DNA from: Hyphomicrobiales bacterium
GTDB taxonomy: Bacteria; Pseudomonadota; Alphaproteobacteria; Rhizobiales; Devosiaceae
Assembly: GCA_015487985.1 (NCBI GenBank)
Contig: WFOP01000367.1
Coordinates: 1-12,773, forward strand
DNA length: 12,773 nucleotides
Direction: 5' to 3'
Shown here: positions 1-6,584 of the stretch, piece after piece
Layout: the number at the start of each line of letters is the position of its first letter
Numbering within the stretch: the first letter of the stretch is position 1
Notes under the pieces: model-generated
Database searches by the model: none
Told to the model about the DNA's origin: nothing
What the model saw: only the letters and a program-made list of their open reading frames with translations
Position numbers and translations under genes: made by a program

Positions 1-622
1 CCCCATCCGCCATCCCGATCAGGCTTTGGCGCGCCGCCTCATTCAGTGCCAAATCCGCACCCAGCAGCTTTTCAGCCCGCCTGAGCAAGGCCTCAAGATC
101 ATCTTTGTCGAGCGATAAAAATGTCAGCACCTGTGCCCGCGACAACAACGCAGCGTTTAGCTCAAATGAAGGGTTTTCAGTGGTTGCCCCCACCAGCACC
201 AGGGTGCCATCTTCCATAACCGGCAAAAACCCGTCCTGCTGGGCCTTGTTGAACCGATGAATTTCATCCACGAACAGCAATGTCTTTTGCCCGTTTTGTC
301 GATAAAACCGCGCTTCTTCAAAAACTTTTTTCAAATCGGCAACACCGGAAAATACCGCAGAAATCTGGGCAAACCGAAAACCGACTTTATCAGCCAACAG
401 GCGCGCAACGGTGGTTTTTCCGGTTCCCGGCGGTCCCCACAAAACAAGCGAGCCAAGTCGATTTGTCGCCAGCATCCGGCGCAAAGAACCATTTTCTCCC
501 AACAGGTGAGACTGCCCGATAACCTCTTCAAGCCGGGCTGGGCGCAAACGGTCAGCAAGCGGACGCGTTTCATCCGCCTCCACTACCGCTTCATCATCCG
601 TTGAAGAAAATAAGTCGCTCAT
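1..622 (-). CDS. rarA: RarA/MgsA, replication-associated AAA+ ATPase (partial, C-terminus beyond window)
   Basis: This frame stays open from an ATG at 622 to the window edge and gives 207 residues, about half of the usual ~430. What I see: an acidic N-terminus, then RPLADRLRP (residues 20-28) and EVIGQSHLLG (33-42), a Walker A loop GPPGTGKTT (63-71), a Walker B motif LLFVDE followed by IHRF (115-123), a sensor 1 region GATTENPSFELN (145-156) and the SR arginine-finger pair (161-162). This arrangement is diagnostic of the RarA/MgsA/WRNIP1 clamp-loader-like family, which acts at stalled replication forks in the cytoplasm. The C-terminal tetramerisation part is outside the window. No clear Shine-Dalgarno sequence precedes the ATG; the start is chosen because MSDLFSS followed by RPLADRLRP is a typical family N-terminus. 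It lies 88 nt after the SDR gene on the same strand. Confidence 0.95.
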   Translation of the reverse strand, partial: MSDLFSSTDDEAVVEADETRPLADRLRPARLEEVIGQSHLLGENGSLRRMLATNRLGSLVLWGPPGTGKTTVARLLADKVGFRFAQISAVFSGVADLKKVFEEARFYRQNGQKTLLFVDEIHRFNKAQQDGFLPVMEDGTLVLVGATTENPSFELNAALLSRAQVLTFLSLDKDDLEALLRRAEKLLGADLALNEAARQSLIGMADG

Positions 623-710
623 TCTAAAGCCAACAATCCGTCAGTGAACTTTGTAAATCAGAGCTAACAGAATTGGAGGGCTGAAACAAACCGGCAGATA
701 AGAAACCCAC
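623..710. other. Intergenic spacer between SDR gene and rarA
   Basis: This 88-nt gap separates the SDR stop codon from the rarA start. I see no terminator hairpin with a T-run and no convincing promoter hexamer pair on the minus strand. Read-through from the SDR gene into rarA is therefore possible, but the lack of a good ribosome binding site leaves the expression of rarA uncertain. Confidence 0.4.
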
Positions 711-1742
711 CTAATTGCCCGACTTCGCCAACCCCAGATCAATCAGACTTTCCGCCGCCGCCAGCATTGCCTCCTGCCCGTCGCGATATTCGCGCGCCAT
801 AAGCTCAGCCCCCGGCGCACCATCATAATGGCGCACTGTTTCAAGGTCATGCGCCACCTGCTTGATTGTGCGGTCAAATTTCCCCACCATTTTCATCAAC
901 CAGATCGGAGCCGTTAACGAAGGGAATTTCCCCCCCGGATAAGCCGCTCTCAAAATATCGGCAACCTCCAGAAAAGACATATATTGCGCAGAAGCAATTA
1001 TACGCTTGCCATGACTGCTTTCATTCCCAAGCGCCTCCACATGGATTTGCGCCACATCGCGCACATCAACAACACTCATTCCCCCCGGGGGCAGAATGGG
1101 CACCTGCCCGTTCATCAGCCGCTTGACGATTTCAAGGGATGCTGATGTATCCGCATCAACCGCCGGTCCAAGAACCATGCTGGGGCATATGACCGTGAGA
1201 TTCATGCCGGATTCTTTTGCCAGCGACCATGCCCGCTTTTCCGACAAGGTTTTAGCCTTGGGATAAGACCATGTCCCCTTCAGCCCCTCAACATCGGTCC
1301 AGTCATCTGCCCCCAGTTTAATCAGCTTGCCCGGCTTGTGCTGCCCATACCCGATGGCCGCAATGGAACTGGTCATCACCACGCGCCTGACCCCGGCAAT
1401 AGATGCATATCGCATGACCCTCTCGGTACCCTCTATCGCCGGGCGAATTACCAGGCTGGGGTCCTTGGGCTCCCGGGCGGGCACGACAGTTGCAAGGTGC
1501 ATCAGGGCATCAACGCCGGAAAAAACCTGCCCCCAGCCGTCACTGGCAAGCAAATCACATTCAAAAAGGTCCAGGTTCTTGGCAATATCAGGCCCACAAA
1601 CCCCTTCAATGGCCTGATAGATCCCAGCCCCCTTTTTTGCATCTCGAATTGTGCCGCGCACCGCAAAGCCGGCGTTTAACAGCTTCACAATTACATGCTT
1701 GGCGATGAACCCGGATGCACCGGTTACAACAACAGATTGCAT
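711..1742 (-). CDS. NAD(P)-dependent oxidoreductase, extended SDR, dihydroflavonol-4-reductase-like
   Basis: The product is 343 aa from the ATG at 1742, a typical length for dihydroflavonol-reductase-like or aldehyde-reductase-like extended short-chain dehydrogenases. Seen: an N-terminal Rossmann nucleotide-binding motif TGASGFIA (residues 7-14; the third glycine of TGxxGxxG is alanine, as is common in this subfamily), LMHLAT (80-85), the active-site strand TSSIAA (124-129), the catalytic YPKAK (Tyr160, Lys164), then CPSMVLGP (186-193) and VDVRDVAQIHVEAL (225-238). Family knowledge: such enzymes reduce carbonyl groups of aldehydes, ketones or polyketide-like substrates with NADPH. The substrate cannot be read from the sequence. 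The frame is open further upstream to 1805, but those residues do not fit the family. A GGAG lies 11 nt before the ATG and 5 nt before an in-frame TTG at 1748, so TTG is an alternative start. The gene lies beyond the ribosomal terminator and is probably transcribed independently. Confidence 0.88.
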   Translation of the reverse strand: MQSVVVTGASGFIAKHVIVKLLNAGFAVRGTIRDAKKGAGIYQAIEGVCGPDIAKNLDLFECDLLASDGWGQVFSGVDALMHLATVVPAREPKDPSLVIRPAIEGTERVMRYASIAGVRRVVMTSSIAAIGYGQHKPGKLIKLGADDWTDVEGLKGTWSYPKAKTLSEKRAWSLAKESGMNLTVICPSMVLGPAVDADTSASLEIVKRLMNGQVPILPPGGMSVVDVRDVAQIHVEALGNESSHGKRIIASAQYMSFLEVADILRAAYPGGKFPSLTAPIWLMKMVGKFDRTIKQVAHDLETVRHYDGAPGAELMAREYRDGQEAMLAAAESLIDLGLAKSGN

Positions 1743-1764
1743 TGGCAAAATTACTCCATCAGAA

Positions 1765-1777
1765 CGTTTTGAAAACG
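1765..1777. repeat. Perfect palindrome CGTTTT-G-AAAACG upstream of the SDR gene
   Basis: Two 6-bp arms flank a single central base, ending 22 bp before the SDR start codon. The position and symmetry suit an operator for a dimeric repressor. No regulator gene is visible in the window, so the role is inference. A 13-bp palindrome can also arise by chance. Confidence 0.4.
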
Positions 1778-1851
1778 ACGCCGGCACAAATCGAAACAAA
1801 CACACCGACTATCCATTTAAGAAACGGGCAAAAGAAATTAAAACTCACAGC

Positions 1852-1876
1852 CCGGTTATGAACACATCAAAACCGG
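1852..1876. repeat. 25-bp imperfect inverted repeat between terminator and SDR gene
   Basis: Outer arms CCGGTT (1852-1857) and AACCGG (1871-1876) enclose a mismatched A/A pair, then inner arms TGA/TCA around a 5-base centre. That gives nine pairs of symmetric bases in 25 bp. It lies 11 bp downstream of the T-run of the ribosomal terminator and about 110 bp upstream of the SDR start. It could be an operator for the SDR gene. There is no T-run after it, so it is not a second terminator. Confidence 0.45.
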
Positions 1877-1887
1877 ACCATTTAATG

Positions 1888-1918
1888 AAAAAGGAGCAGC
1901 CGCAATAGCGGCTGCCCC
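1888..1918 (-). terminator. Rho-independent terminator of the ribosomal/rpoA array
   Basis: On the minus strand an 11-bp stem (arms 1908-1918 and 1893-1903, one G-U wobble, core GCAGCCGC paired with GCGGCTGC) closes a 4-base TATT loop and is followed immediately by five T residues (1892-1888). It starts 51 nt after the rplQ stop codon. No T-run follows the stem on the plus strand, so termination is expected only for transcripts coming from rplQ. Confidence 0.92.
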
Positions 1919-1969
1919 AAAATACATACCAGAGAATTCCCGGGCCTCCCCAGGAACAGGCCTGAAACC

Positions 1970-2404
1970 TTAGGCCGCGACGCCCTCGTCATCCTCGTCT
2001 GCAACAAAATCAGCAGTAGGACCGGAATCTTTCCCCTTGGCTTCAACATCCCGATCAACGAATTCAATCACGGCAATCGGCGCATTATCTCCATAACGGA
2101 AGCCCGCCTTCATAATACGGATATATCCGCCTTTGCGTTCGGCATAACGCGGGCCAAGTACGTCAAACAACTTGCCCACCATTTCCACATCACGCACTTT
2201 TGCAATTGCCCGACGACGCGAATGCAGATCACCGCGTTTGCCCAGCGTAACCAGCTTTTCAACGATCGGGCGCAGGTCTTTGGCCTTGGCCACAGTTGTT
2301 GTGATTTGCTCATGCTTGATCAACGCGGCCGCCATGTTTGCGAACATGGCCTTGCGGTGGCTTGAGGTTCTATTTAACTTGCGGCCTGATTTTCCATGGC
2401 GCAT
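1970..2404 (-). CDS. rplQ: 50S ribosomal protein bL17
   Basis: Protein of 144 aa beginning [20 protein letters not shown], the hallmark bL17 start, followed by a region with [19 protein letters not shown] and [12 protein letters not shown]. It binds 23S rRNA at the base of the large subunit near the exit tunnel. The acidic C-terminal tail ([10 protein letters not shown]) is an extension beyond the E. coli protein (127 aa) and is usual in Alphaproteobacteria. A strong ribosome binding site AAGGAGAG precedes the ATG. It is the last gene of the alpha operon, 73 nt after rpoA, and is followed by the terminator at 1888-1918. The 73-nt gap holds two short potential stems (arms 2470-2474/2453-2457 and 2437-2441/2423-2427). 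Confidence 0.98.
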   Translation of the reverse strand: MRHGKSGRKLNRTSSHRKAMFANMAAALIKHEQITTTVAKAKDLRPIVEKLVTLGKRGDLHSRRRAIAKVRDVEMVGKLFDVLGPRYAERKGGYIRIMKAGFRYGDNAPIAVIEFVDRDVEAKGKDSGPTADFVADEDDEGVAA

Positions 2405-2477
2405 TTTTACTCTCCTTCACTCCGCACTTCAAATATGTGCGTCATCGTCTGTGGAACAATTCGTTCAACGTTCCGGA

Positions 2478-3494
2478 TCAATAATGATCTTCGTAACGCT
2501 TGGACAAATCATCAATATTTTCCGGTGGCCAGTTGGCAACATCCATTCCAAGATGCAACCCCATCTGGGCCAATACTTCCTTGATTTCGTTCAGCGACTT
2601 GCGACCAAAGTTTGGTGTGCGCAACATTTCGCCTTCAGTTTTCTGAATGAGGTCACCGATATAAATAATGTTATCATTCTTCAGGCAGTTTGCCGAACGA
2701 ACGGACAATTCAAGCTCGTCAACTTTCTTGAGTAGCGCCGGGTTAAAGGCCAATTCAGGCACCGCATCGGCAACAACTTCCTGCACCGGCTCTTCAAAGT
2801 TCACAAAGACACTGAGTTGGTCCTGCAGGATACGCGCGGCAAGCGCAATGGCATCTTCCGGTGAAACACCGCCATTGGTTTCAATCTGCATTGTGAGCTT
2901 GTCATAATCCAGAACCTGACCTTCCCGGGTCGGCTCAACCTTGTAGCTCACCCGGCGCACCGGCGAAAACAACGCATCCACGGGCACATAGCCAATGGGC
3001 GCATCTTCAGGGCGGTTCTTGTCGGATGACACATATCCCTTACCGGTATCAACGGTGAACTCAATATTGATTTCAGCCCCGATATCCAGATGGCAAAGCA
3101 CAAGTTCAGGGTTGAGGATTTCGATATCACCGGTGGTTTCAATGTCACCGGCGGTAACGGCTCCCGGTCCCTTTTTTCTCAGGGTCAGGCGTTTGGAATC
3201 TTCGGATTCCATACGGATCGAAATGCCCTTTACATTCAATACCAGGTCAGTGATGTCCTCACGAACACCCGGAACCGAAGTGAACTCATGAAGGACCCCC
3301 TCCACCTGCATCGCTGTAATCGCGGCGCCCTGCAAAGAAGAAAGAAGAACACGACGTAAAGCATTGCCCAGCGTCAGGCCATAACCACGCTCAAGTGGTT
3401 CAACAGTAATTGTAGCCTTGCGATCATCATCCGCATCAACCACAATATCAAGTTTGGTCGGTTTAATCAGTTCTTGCCAGTTATCTTGGATCAC
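2478..3494 (-). CDS. rpoA: DNA-directed RNA polymerase subunit alpha
   Basis: RpoA dimerises to scaffold RNA polymerase assembly, and its C-terminal domain contacts UP elements and activators. With a GTG start at 3494 the product is 338 aa and begins [12 protein letters not shown], matching alphaproteobacterial RpoA. Seen: the N-terminal assembly motif [20 protein letters not shown] (about residues 34-53), the insert domain, and a C-terminal domain with [10 protein letters not shown] (DNA-contacting Arg266, equivalent to E. coli Arg265), IGDLIQKTE and [18 protein letters not shown]. The frame is open upstream to an ATG at 3536, but those 14 residues do not fit the family. The ATG at 3503 overlaps the AAAGGA ribosome binding site, which is well spaced only for the GTG. 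The gene lies 103 nt after rpsK, a long gap with a strong hairpin, and 73 nt before rplQ. Confidence 0.98.
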   Translation of the reverse strand: MIQDNWQELIKPTKLDIVVDADDDRKATITVEPLERGYGLTLGNALRRVLLSSLQGAAITAMQVEGVLHEFTSVPGVREDITDLVLNVKGISIRMESEDSKRLTLRKKGPGAVTAGDIETTGDIEILNPELVLCHLDIGAEINIEFTVDTGKGYVSSDKNRPEDAPIGYVPVDALFSPVRRVSYKVEPTREGQVLDYDKLTMQIETNGGVSPEDAIALAARILQDQLSVFVNFEEPVQEVVADAVPELAFNPALLKKVDELELSVRSANCLKNDNIIYIGDLIQKTEGEMLRTPNFGRKSLNEIKEVLAQMGLHLGMDVANWPPENIDDLSKRYEDHY

Positions 3495-3502
3495 TTGCAA
3501 CA

Positions 3503-3508
3503 TCCTTT
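3503..3508 (-). promoter_or_regulatory. Ribosome binding site deciding the GTG start of rpoA
   Basis: AAAGGA lies 8 nt before the GTG at 3494. The ATG at 3503-3501 overlaps its last base and so cannot use it. The GTG also gives the conserved N-terminus [12 protein letters not shown]. Confidence 0.75.
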
Positions 3509-3558
3509 TGTGTTCGCGGAACGATAATTGCCGCATCGCCGCTCAATGGGAATGTCGT

Positions 3559-3579
3559 CCCGACACATACGGTGCCGGG
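3559..3579 (-). promoter_or_regulatory. Stable intercistronic hairpin between rpsK and rpoA
   Basis: In the transcript CCCGGCAC (3579-3572) pairs with GUGUCGGG (3566-3559), an 8-bp stem with one G-U wobble and a 5-nt loop. It lies 18 nt after the rpsK stop and about 64 nt before the rpoA start. No T-run follows, so it is not an intrinsic terminator. It may be an RNA processing or stability element, or may tune rpoA expression. A weaker stem (arms 3531-3534/3516-3519) lies nearer the rpoA ribosome binding site. Confidence 0.5.
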
Positions 3580-3597
3580 CGCATCAGATTGTCTATA

Positions 3598-3990
3598 CTA
3601 TACGCGCCGCCGCTTGCGTGGACGGCAACCGTTATGCGGAATAGAGGTCACGTCACGGATTGTTGTGACAACAAAACCCGCCGCCTGCAGCGCACGAAGC
3701 GCAGATTCACGACCAGACCCCGGTCCACGCACCTCGACCTCAAGGGTTTTCATGCCGTGTTCCTGTGCCTTTTTGGCCACATCTTCCGCAGCCATTTGTG
3801 CCGCATAGGGGGTGGATTTCCGGGACCCCTTGAACCCCATAGTCCCTGCAGATGACCAGGCGATCGCATTGCCCTGTGCATCTGTAATGGTGATCATGGT
3901 ATTATTGAAAGAAGCGTTCACATGTGCAACGCCGGTGATAATATTTTTGCGTTCGCGACGACGAACGCGAGCAGTTTCGCTTTTAGCCAT
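3598..3990 (-). CDS. rpsK: 30S ribosomal protein uS11
   Basis: Protein of 130 aa, the usual length. Seen: a basic N-terminus [17 protein letters not shown], then [22 protein letters not shown], the conserved [37 protein letters not shown] and the C-terminal [18 protein letters not shown]. uS11 sits on the platform of the small subunit, contacting 16S rRNA near the mRNA exit path and helping to form the anti-Shine-Dalgarno site. A GAGGA ribosome binding site sits just before the ATG. It is the second gene of the alpha operon, 79 nt after rpsM. Confidence 0.98.
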   Translation of the reverse strand: MAKSETARVRRRERKNIITGVAHVNASFNNTMITITDAQGNAIAWSSAGTMGFKGSRKSTPYAAQMAAEDVAKKAQEHGMKTLEVEVRGPGSGRESALRALQAAGFVVTTIRDVTSIPHNGCRPRKRRRV

Positions 3991-4052
3991 TTAATTCCTC
4001 AATTCGATCTCATCACCGCCCCAACAAAATGCCGGGCGGCTCCACCGAAGGC

Positions 4053-4064
4053 ACCCCGAAGGGT
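4053..4064 (-). promoter_or_regulatory. Small cUUCGg tetraloop hairpin between rpsM and rpsK
   Basis: The transcript reads ACCC-UUCG-GGGU, a 4-bp stem closed by the unusually stable C(UUCG)G tetraloop, with one further U-G pair possible outside. It begins 5 nt after the rpsM stop codon. No T-run follows. It could block 3'-exonucleases or be a chance feature. Confidence 0.35.
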
Positions 4065-4069
4065 AAACC

Positions 4070-4438
4070 TTACTTCTTTTTACCGGCGATTGCCTTGGCA
4101 GGACCCTTGCGTGTCCGTGCATTCGTATGTGTGCGCTGCCCACGAACAGGAAGTCCGCGACGATGACGCAACCCGCGATAATTACCCAAATCCATCAAAC
4201 GCTTGATGTTCATTGCAACAGAACGACGCAAATCACCTTCAACAATATAGTTTTGGTCGATTGTTTCACGAATCTGGATTATTTCCGCATCGGAAAGTTC
4301 ATTGACCCGGCGTTCACTGGGGATCTTTACCAATTCACAAATGTCCTGAGCATGTTTTGCTCCAATTCCATGAATATACTGCAACGCAATTACCACGCGT
4401 TTATTCACTGGAATATTTATACCTGCGATACGAGCCAC
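4070..4438 (-). CDS. rpsM: 30S ribosomal protein uS13
   Basis: Protein of 122 aa from a GTG at 4438, giving [20 protein letters not shown], the canonical uS13 start and length. Seen: [15 protein letters not shown], the basic domain [22 protein letters not shown], then [24 protein letters not shown] and a lysine-rich tail [11 protein letters not shown]. uS13 sits in the head of the small subunit, contacts the P-site tRNA with its tail and makes intersubunit bridges. The frame is open upstream to 4477, but the extra 13 residues do not fit the family, and the ribosome binding site is placed for the GTG. It opens the alpha operon. In E. coli rpmJ precedes rpsM; here adk does, after a 196-nt spacer. 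Confidence 0.98.
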   Translation of the reverse strand: MARIAGINIPVNKRVVIALQYIHGIGAKHAQDICELVKIPSERRVNELSDAEIIQIRETIDQNYIVEGDLRRSVAMNIKRLMDLGNYRGLRHRRGLPVRGQRTHTNARTRKGPAKAIAGKKK

Positions 4439-4445
4439 TCGTGCT

Positions 4446-4451
4446 CTCCTC
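4446..4451 (-). promoter_or_regulatory. Ribosome binding site deciding the GTG start of rpsM
   Basis: GAGGAG lies 7 nt before the GTG at 4438. It supports that start over the ATG at 4477. A 9-bp leader stem ends just upstream of it at 4459. Confidence 0.8.
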
Positions 4452-4458
4452 AATACCT

Positions 4459-4490
4459 TGGCGCCTGACAGAATCAACCAGCAGGCACCA
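4459..4490 (-). promoter_or_regulatory. Leader stem-loop upstream of rpsM, candidate translational control element
   Basis: In the transcript UGGUGCCUG (4490-4482) pairs with CAGGCGCCA (4467-4459): nine pairs, one of them U-G, with a 14-nt loop. The stem ends 7 nt before the GAGGAG ribosome binding site of rpsM, a position where a ribosomal protein or ribosome occupancy could affect initiation. No matching known leader family is recognised, so function is inference. Confidence 0.5.
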
Positions 4491-4576
4491 TTTCAACAAC
4501 AAGGGACCAGATAACGACCCCCACTCAATTTGATCGGGAACCGAATCCAGCCCTAAAAATTCTTTAGACTGGCGCG

Positions 4577-4605
4577 GTTCTAAGGACTCGCTCATGTGAA
4601 GTCAA
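4577..4605 (-). promoter_or_regulatory. Candidate sigma-70-type promoter of the alpha operon
   Basis: A -35 hexamer TTGACT (4605-4600, five of six matches to TTGACA) and a -10 hexamer TAGAAC (4582-4577, four of six to TATAAT) are separated by exactly 17 bp. They lie in the adk-rpsM spacer, about 140 nt before the rpsM start, so a leader of about 130 nt is predicted. An imperfect stem (arms CCAG/CTGG and CTAAA/TTTAG, 4572-4547) lies at the predicted 5' end of that leader. The 196-nt gap is the largest inside the ribosomal array, which fits a promoter here. Confidence 0.5.
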
Positions 4606-4634
4606 TGGCTTCAAACACGATCTTCATCCAAATT

Positions 4635-5201
4635 TTACCCCAGGGCGTCTGTAATCGCTGAGGTGACTTCCTCAATGGAACCCATTCCATCAATGCTTTT
4701 TACATTTCCCTGTTTTTTATAGTACGCAATCAGCGGTTTTGTCAGTTCCCCATATACTTCAAGCCGGTTGCGCAATACTTCTTCATTGTCGTCGGCGCGG
4801 GTGCCCCCGCTCTCCTCCGCCCGCTGTTTAATCCGGGCAACCAGAGCATCGGCATCAACATCCAGACTGATAACAGCATCAAGGGCAATGCCCTTTTCTT
4901 CCATCATCCGATCCAGTTCTTCGGCCTGGGCAATGGTGCGGGGAAACCCGTCAAGAATAAATCCGTTTTTCGCATCGGCACTGTCAAGGCGTTCCGAAAC
5001 AATGCCGCACACCACCTCATCAGGCACCAGATCCCCACGGGCCATAATTTCTTTGGCCTGCAACCCCATCGGGGTTTTGGCCTGAATGGCCGCCCGCAAA
5101 ATATCCCCCGTAGAAAGCTGGGGAATAGAGTATTTTTCAACCAAAATCTTGGCCTGCGTGCCCTTTCCGGCTCCCGGTGGGCCCATGATTATCAGTCTCA
5201 T
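4635..5201 (-). CDS. adk: Adenylate kinase (short-lid form)
   Basis: Catalyses ATP + AMP to 2 ADP in the cytoplasm, keeping adenine nucleotides balanced. Protein of 188 aa. Seen: P-loop GPPGAGKGT (residues 7-15), AMP-binding LSTGD (29-33), DGFPRT (84-89), and a compact lid region near KQRAEESGGTRADDNEE (126-141) in place of the ~30-residue lid of the E. coli enzyme (214 aa). No zinc-binding cysteine set is present. Short-lid adenylate kinases are normal in many Alphaproteobacteria. Its ATG overlaps the secY stop by 4 nt, so it is likely to be translationally coupled to secY. adk next to secY is a widespread bacterial arrangement. Its stop is followed by the 196-nt spacer before rpsM. Confidence 0.97.
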   Translation of the reverse strand: MRLIIMGPPGAGKGTQAKILVEKYSIPQLSTGDILRAAIQAKTPMGLQAKEIMARGDLVPDEVVCGIVSERLDSADAKNGFILDGFPRTIAQAEELDRMMEEKGIALDAVISLDVDADALVARIKQRAEESGGTRADDNEEVLRNRLEVYGELTKPLIAYYKKQGNVKSIDGMGSIEEVTSAITDALG

Positions 5202-6550
5202 CGGCGTTTCTTCCCTTTGCCTTTGCCCCCAAGCCGCGACCGTTTTACCAGCCCGTCATACTGCTGCGCAACCAGATGACTTTGGATCTGGGCAATCGTA
5301 TCAAGGGTTACAGTTACCATAATCAGCAAAGATGTCCCACCAAGGAAGGCCGAAACGTTGAGCTGAGAAACCAGAACTTCAGGTATCAGCGCCACAACAG
5401 TCAGATAGAGCGCACCGATTACGGTAATTCTGGACAATACATAATCGATATGGGTTGCCGTGCGCTCACCGGGACGAATCCCCGGAATAAACCCGCCGGA
5501 CTTTTTCAGATTGTCTGCAGTTTCGGTCGGATTAAATACGATCGAGGTATAAAAGAACGCAAAAAACGCAATCAGTGAAGCATAGAACAACAGATATAGC
5601 GGCTGCCCGCGGCCCAGCAGCGCTGCCGTCACCTGAAGCCATGTCGCCTCACCCCCTGCCTGGGAAGCAAATGAGGTAAAGGTTGCAGGCATCAGCAGCA
5701 ATGAAGAGGCAAAAATCACCGGAATAACGCCCGCTGTATTCAGCTTCAGCGGCAAATGGGATGTGTCCCCCTGAAACATCTTGTTGCCGACCTGGCGCTT
5801 TGGATACTGAATGAGCAACCGACGCTGGGCGCGTTCAAAAAACACGATGACAGCAATAACAAAAATGGCCAGCACCAACAGGCCAACCACGGCAATGGTG
5901 GACAATGCACCCGTACGGCTCAGCTCCAGTGTCTGGGCAATTGAAGAAGGCAAAGTGGCAACGATACCGGCGAAAATAATCAGGGAAATACCGTTCCCGA
6001 CCCCGCGCTGGGTAATCTGCTCACCAAGCCACATCAGGAACATGGTGCCCCCGACAAGAGAAACAACAGTATTCAGACGGAAAAACCAGCCCGGATTGAG
6101 CACAATCCCCTGACTGGATTCAAGGCCAACAGCAATCCCGTATCCCTGAACCACACAAAATGCGACCGCAAGATAGCGGGTGTATTGATTGATTTTCTGA
6201 CGCCCCGACTCCCCCTCTTTTTTCAAGGCCTCCAGCTTTGGAGAAGCGGTGGTGAGCACCTGAATCACGATCGAAGCTGTAATATAGGGAATAAGGTTCA
6301 AGGCAAAGATGGCCATCCGTTCCACAGCACCGCCCGAGAACATGTTAAACATGCCCGCAATGCCCTGCTGGGCCTGCTCGAACGACTGCGCATAGGCAGT
6401 GGGATCAATCCCTGGAATTGGAATATAGGTTCCAAGCCGGTAAACCAGCAGCGCACCAAGCGTAAACATGATGCGTTTTTGCAGTTCCTTGGCCTTTGCA
6501 AAGGTCGAGAAACTCAGATTGGAGGCTAATTGCTCGGCTGCAGAGGCCAT
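5198..6550 (-). CDS. secY: Preprotein translocase subunit SecY
   Basis: Protein of 450 aa forming the central channel of the SecYEG translocon in the inner membrane. Seen: a cytosolic N-terminus with TFAKAKELQKRIMFTLGALLVYRLG leading into the first membrane segment, YIPIPGID (42-49), a plug-region MFNMFSGGAVERM (67-79), ALNLIPYITASIVIQVLT (83-100), GVGNGISLIIF (183-193), the ribosome/SecA-facing loop PGIRPGERT (356-364) with its conserved arginine, and a basic C-terminal tail GGKGKGKKRR. About ten hydrophobic segments can be followed by eye, as expected. A GGAG lies 5 nt before the ATG. It follows rplO by 34 nt, the standard end of the spc operon, and overlaps adk by 4 nt. Confidence 0.98.
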   Translation of the reverse strand: MASAAEQLASNLSFSTFAKAKELQKRIMFTLGALLVYRLGTYIPIPGIDPTAYAQSFEQAQQGIAGMFNMFSGGAVERMAIFALNLIPYITASIVIQVLTTASPKLEALKKEGESGRQKINQYTRYLAVAFCVVQGYGIAVGLESSQGIVLNPGWFFRLNTVVSLVGGTMFLMWLGEQITQRGVGNGISLIIFAGIVATLPSSIAQTLELSRTGALSTIAVVGLLVLAIFVIAVIVFFERAQRRLLIQYPKRQVGNKMFQGDTSHLPLKLNTAGVIPVIFASSLLLMPATFTSFASQAGGEATWLQVTAALLGRGQPLYLLFYASLIAFFAFFYTSIVFNPTETADNLKKSGGFIPGIRPGERTATHIDYVLSRITVIGALYLTVVALIPEVLVSQLNVSAFLGGTSLLIMVTVTLDTIAQIQSHLVAQQYDGLVKRSRLGGKGKGKKRR

Positions 6551-6584
6551 TCTGACTCCGTAAGGTTTTTAAGCTGACGCAAAA

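Noticed and set aside
331..573. Minus-strand 80-codon frame within the left end
   Set aside because: It is out of frame with RarA, whose uninterrupted frame from 622 to the edge has all the AAA+ motifs.
1934..1944. GAATTCCCGGG, resembling an EcoRI-SmaI cloning polylinker
   Set aside because: It is an isolated 11-bp match in the rplQ-terminator spacer, with no further restriction sites or vector sequence around it and intact native genes on both sides.
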